NCBI RefSeq assembly: GCF_009857915.1
Contig: NZ_WWCM01000005.1
Span: forward strand, 186,001 to 250,000
Origin: Duganella qianjiadongensis
GTDB taxonomy: Bacteria > Pseudomonadota > Gammaproteobacteria > Burkholderiales > Burkholderiaceae_D
Reading direction: 5' to 3'
DNA: 64,000 bases
Positions 62,721 to 64,000 of this stretch are shown here, piece by piece; positions within the stretch are counted from its first letter, which is position 1, and each line of letters starts with the position of its first letter. The notes under the pieces were generated by a model. It worked only from the letters and a program-made list of their open reading frames with translations, did not search any database and was not told the origin of the DNA. The translations under genes were made by a program, and so were the position numbers.

Positions 62721-64000
62721 ATGAAAGCTCTGTTACGCCTCCGCCCTCTGATACTGGCCCTGCCGTTTCTGCTGGCAGGCTGCGCCGGCACGATGCAGCG
62801 CATTGCCGACTGCAAGGTCGGCGACTGGAATGCCATCGGCCATAAGGATGGGATCGCCGGTGAGCCAGCCAATTTCGCCGAGCGCAAGGAATTCTGCGAC
62901 GACCATGCCGACAGCAAGCAGGCTACGGTAGGTGCCGACGGTCAGTATGCCGCAGGCTGGAACCAGGGTAACTGGGATCTGTGGTCAGGCTGGGGCCAGC
63001 AGGATGGCGTTAAAGGATTGCTGGCCACCCAGTTCGAGCAGCATGTCGGCAGTGCCGAAGTGCGCAAGCATGGCACGCCACTGAACCGTCCGGCCTATGA
63101 CGATGGCTGGACCATGGGTAACTCCAGCTACTGGCATGCCATAGGCCGCACTGCCGGTACTGAGGGGCAGCCTATGAGTGCCCCGCTGGAAGCCGCGCGC
63201 AGCCGTGCCGCAGCTATGCAGATGCGCTTCGACGAAGCCGCATTCAGCAATGGCTGGCAGGCGGGTAACCGCACTTACTGGCAGGATGCTGGGTATAACG
63301 ATGCCCATAACGGCGTGCCGGACAGCGAGCTGCAGAACCGTGCTGCCCGTGCCCGCAGTGCTGGCGTGCAGGTACAGGAGGATGCCTACCGGGCCGCATG
63401 GAATGGCGAGCTGATTAATTACTGGCGCAATCTGGGGACAGAAGATGCCGTCAATGGCCGCGAATTCACCCTGCGCAGCAAGGAAGCGCGCGCCAGGGGG
63501 CTGAAAGTGCTGGAAACCGAATACCGGCTGGCGTGGGAAAACCGCCTGACCGATTACTGGCGTCAGGCGGGTGCCGATGATGGCTATGGCAAACCCTTCC
63601 TGCTGGAGGATAGGATTGCTAACGCCAACCGCAACAAGGTATTCGTGCTGCCGTCTACCCGTTCGGTCTACACGGCGGCATGGCAGGAACAGAATGCCCG
63701 CTACTGCCAGCCGGAAGTGGCATTCGAGCGTGGCCGTGCCAACCGCGGGATGGCCGTCGAAGTCTGCCGCCCCGAGCAACGTGACCAGCTCAAGCATGCT
63801 TACGTGAGCGGGCAGGATTACGAGGCTGCCGCAGCGCGCTATCGTCAGGCAGCCAATGATCTGGATGAGTACAACGGCCGTGTCCACGATGGCTATCAGC
63901 GCCTGAACCGGCTGGAGCGCGAGATGCGCAATGCCAGCGAAGCCAAGGACCGTGTCGTCAACGAGGAAAGCAAGAAGCAGGATGCTCGGCGCGAGCAGGA
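62721..64000 (+). CDS. DUF2799-related lipoprotein with tandem YW repeats (3' end outside window)
   Basis: 426 residues visible, open at the window edge. Lipoprotein signal 1-21 with lipobox LLAGC (Cys21). The N-terminal DCKVGDWNAIGHKDG (30-44) and late VYTAAWQEQNARYC/RANRGMAVEVC (316-349) resemble the halves of DUF2799. Between them lie repeated units starting at residues 76, 126, 175, 223, 268 and 317; each has an aromatic at 0, Trp at +4 and Trp (Cys in the last) at +12, and the first five have Gly at +16. From residue 365 the sequence turns into charged heptad-like helix (RYRQAANDLDEYNGR, LNRLEREMRNASEAK), probably a coiled coil. The repeats and coiled coil suggest an envelope-spanning or cell-surface structural lipoprotein; function unknown. 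Confidence 0.8.
   Translation, partial: MKALLRLRPLILALPFLLAGCAGTMQRIADCKVGDWNAIGHKDGIAGEPANFAERKEFCDDHADSKQATVGADGQYAAGWNQGNWDLWSGWGQQDGVKGLLATQFEQHVGSAEVRKHGTPLNRPAYDDGWTMGNSSYWHAIGRTAGTEGQPMSAPLEAARSRAAAMQMRFDEAAFSNGWQAGNRTYWQDAGYNDAHNGVPDSELQNRAARARSAGVQVQEDAYRAAWNGELINYWRNLGTEDAVNGREFTLRSKEARARGLKVLETEYRLAWENRLTDYWRQAGADDGYGKPFLLEDRIANANRNKVFVLPSTRSVYTAAWQEQNARYCQPEVAFERGRANRGMAVEVCRPEQRDQLKHAYVSGQDYEAAAARYRQAANDLDEYNGRVHDGYQRLNRLEREMRNASEAKDRVVNEESKKQDARREQ
62946..63668 (+). repeat. Five ~48-codon tandem protein repeats in the DUF2799-related lipoprotein
   Basis: Units begin at residues 76, 126, 175, 223 and 268 (spacing 50, 49, 48, 45; a sixth degenerate unit begins at 317). Each unit reads aromatic-x3-Trp-x7-Trp-x3-Gly, then usually Asp or Ala at +19. 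The N-terminal DW..IG..DG (Trp36, Gly40, Asp43) is in the same register. The repeats are diverged in DNA, so they are old rather than recent slippage products. Confidence 0.8.

Noticed and set aside
1-64000. Searched for tRNA/rRNA genes, CRISPR repeats, insertion-sequence ends, phage or toxin-antitoxin genes
   Set aside because: Nothing with supporting sequence was seen; gaps are short and most are accounted for by promoters or terminators.

Overview
The window is GC-rich, densely coded DNA with no tRNA, rRNA, CRISPR array, insertion sequence or prophage that I can see. The gene complement points to a betaproteobacterium of the order Burkholderiales, most likely Oxalobacteraceae (Massilia/Duganella/Janthinobacterium-like). 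Reasons: the mltG-tmk-holB-pilZ-tatD order, msrB-yciB-bolA followed by parvulin isomerases and divergent purL, a PEP-CTERM (exosortase-sorted) protein, MHS-type transporters, and a large plant-polysaccharide locus with a TonB-dependent receptor. The taxonomic call is inference from gene content and order.

Region 1 (1-18563) is a plant cell-wall glycan utilisation locus that best fits xyloglucan. Two gene blocks face each other. The plus-strand block carries a Tat-exported GH29 alpha-L-fucosidase, an SGNH esterase with an N-terminal beta-sandwich, a GH5 endo-glucanase, a GH3 beta-glucosidase and a flavin-dependent tryptophan-halogenase homologue; a secreted alpha/beta-hydrolase esterase lies between them on the other strand. 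The minus-strand operon is TonB-dependent receptor, GH35 beta-galactosidase, GH31 alpha-xylosidase with a PA14 insert, and GH39. Together they could import acetylated, fucosylated xyloglucan oligosaccharides and dismantle them in the periplasm: deacetylation, then removal of fucose, galactose, xylose and glucose. The halogenase homologue has lost the catalytic lysine, and a short palindromic motif is shared by both regulatory gaps.

Region 2 (18564-28726) is housekeeping and metabolite repair: a small unknown protein, tRNA 2-selenouridine synthase (mnmH), esterase tesA divergent from an ABC ATPase (ybbA) with overlapping start codons, NAD(P)H-hydrate repair (nnrE-nnrD fusion), 5-oxoprolinase, and a receiver-TPR protein whose phospho-acceptor aspartate is a glutamate.

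Region 3 (28727-37761): purL with a possible leader ORF, two tandem secreted parvulin isomerases with near-identical terminators, bolA, yciB, msrB and selO.

Region 4 (37762-49718) is lipid metabolism: acyl-CoA synthetase, fused enoyl-CoA hydratase/hydroxyacyl-CoA dehydrogenase, thiolase, Dabb protein, SDR, quinone-oxidoreductase-like MDR, GNAT and a two-domain FabG. A PEP-CTERM protein and an MFS transporter are interposed. The fadB-like and thiolase promoters share a motif at the same distance from the -10 box.

Region 5 (49719-64000): NRDE/DUF4936/ygfZ, mltG-tmk-holB-pilZ-GNAT-tatD-ankyrin, a PRMT-like methyltransferase, two small unknown proteins, outer-membrane phospholipase A (pldA), a stand-alone EF-G, an unknown outer-membrane barrel, and a truncated-by-window lipoprotein made of a strikingly regular ~48-residue tandem repeat related to DUF2799.
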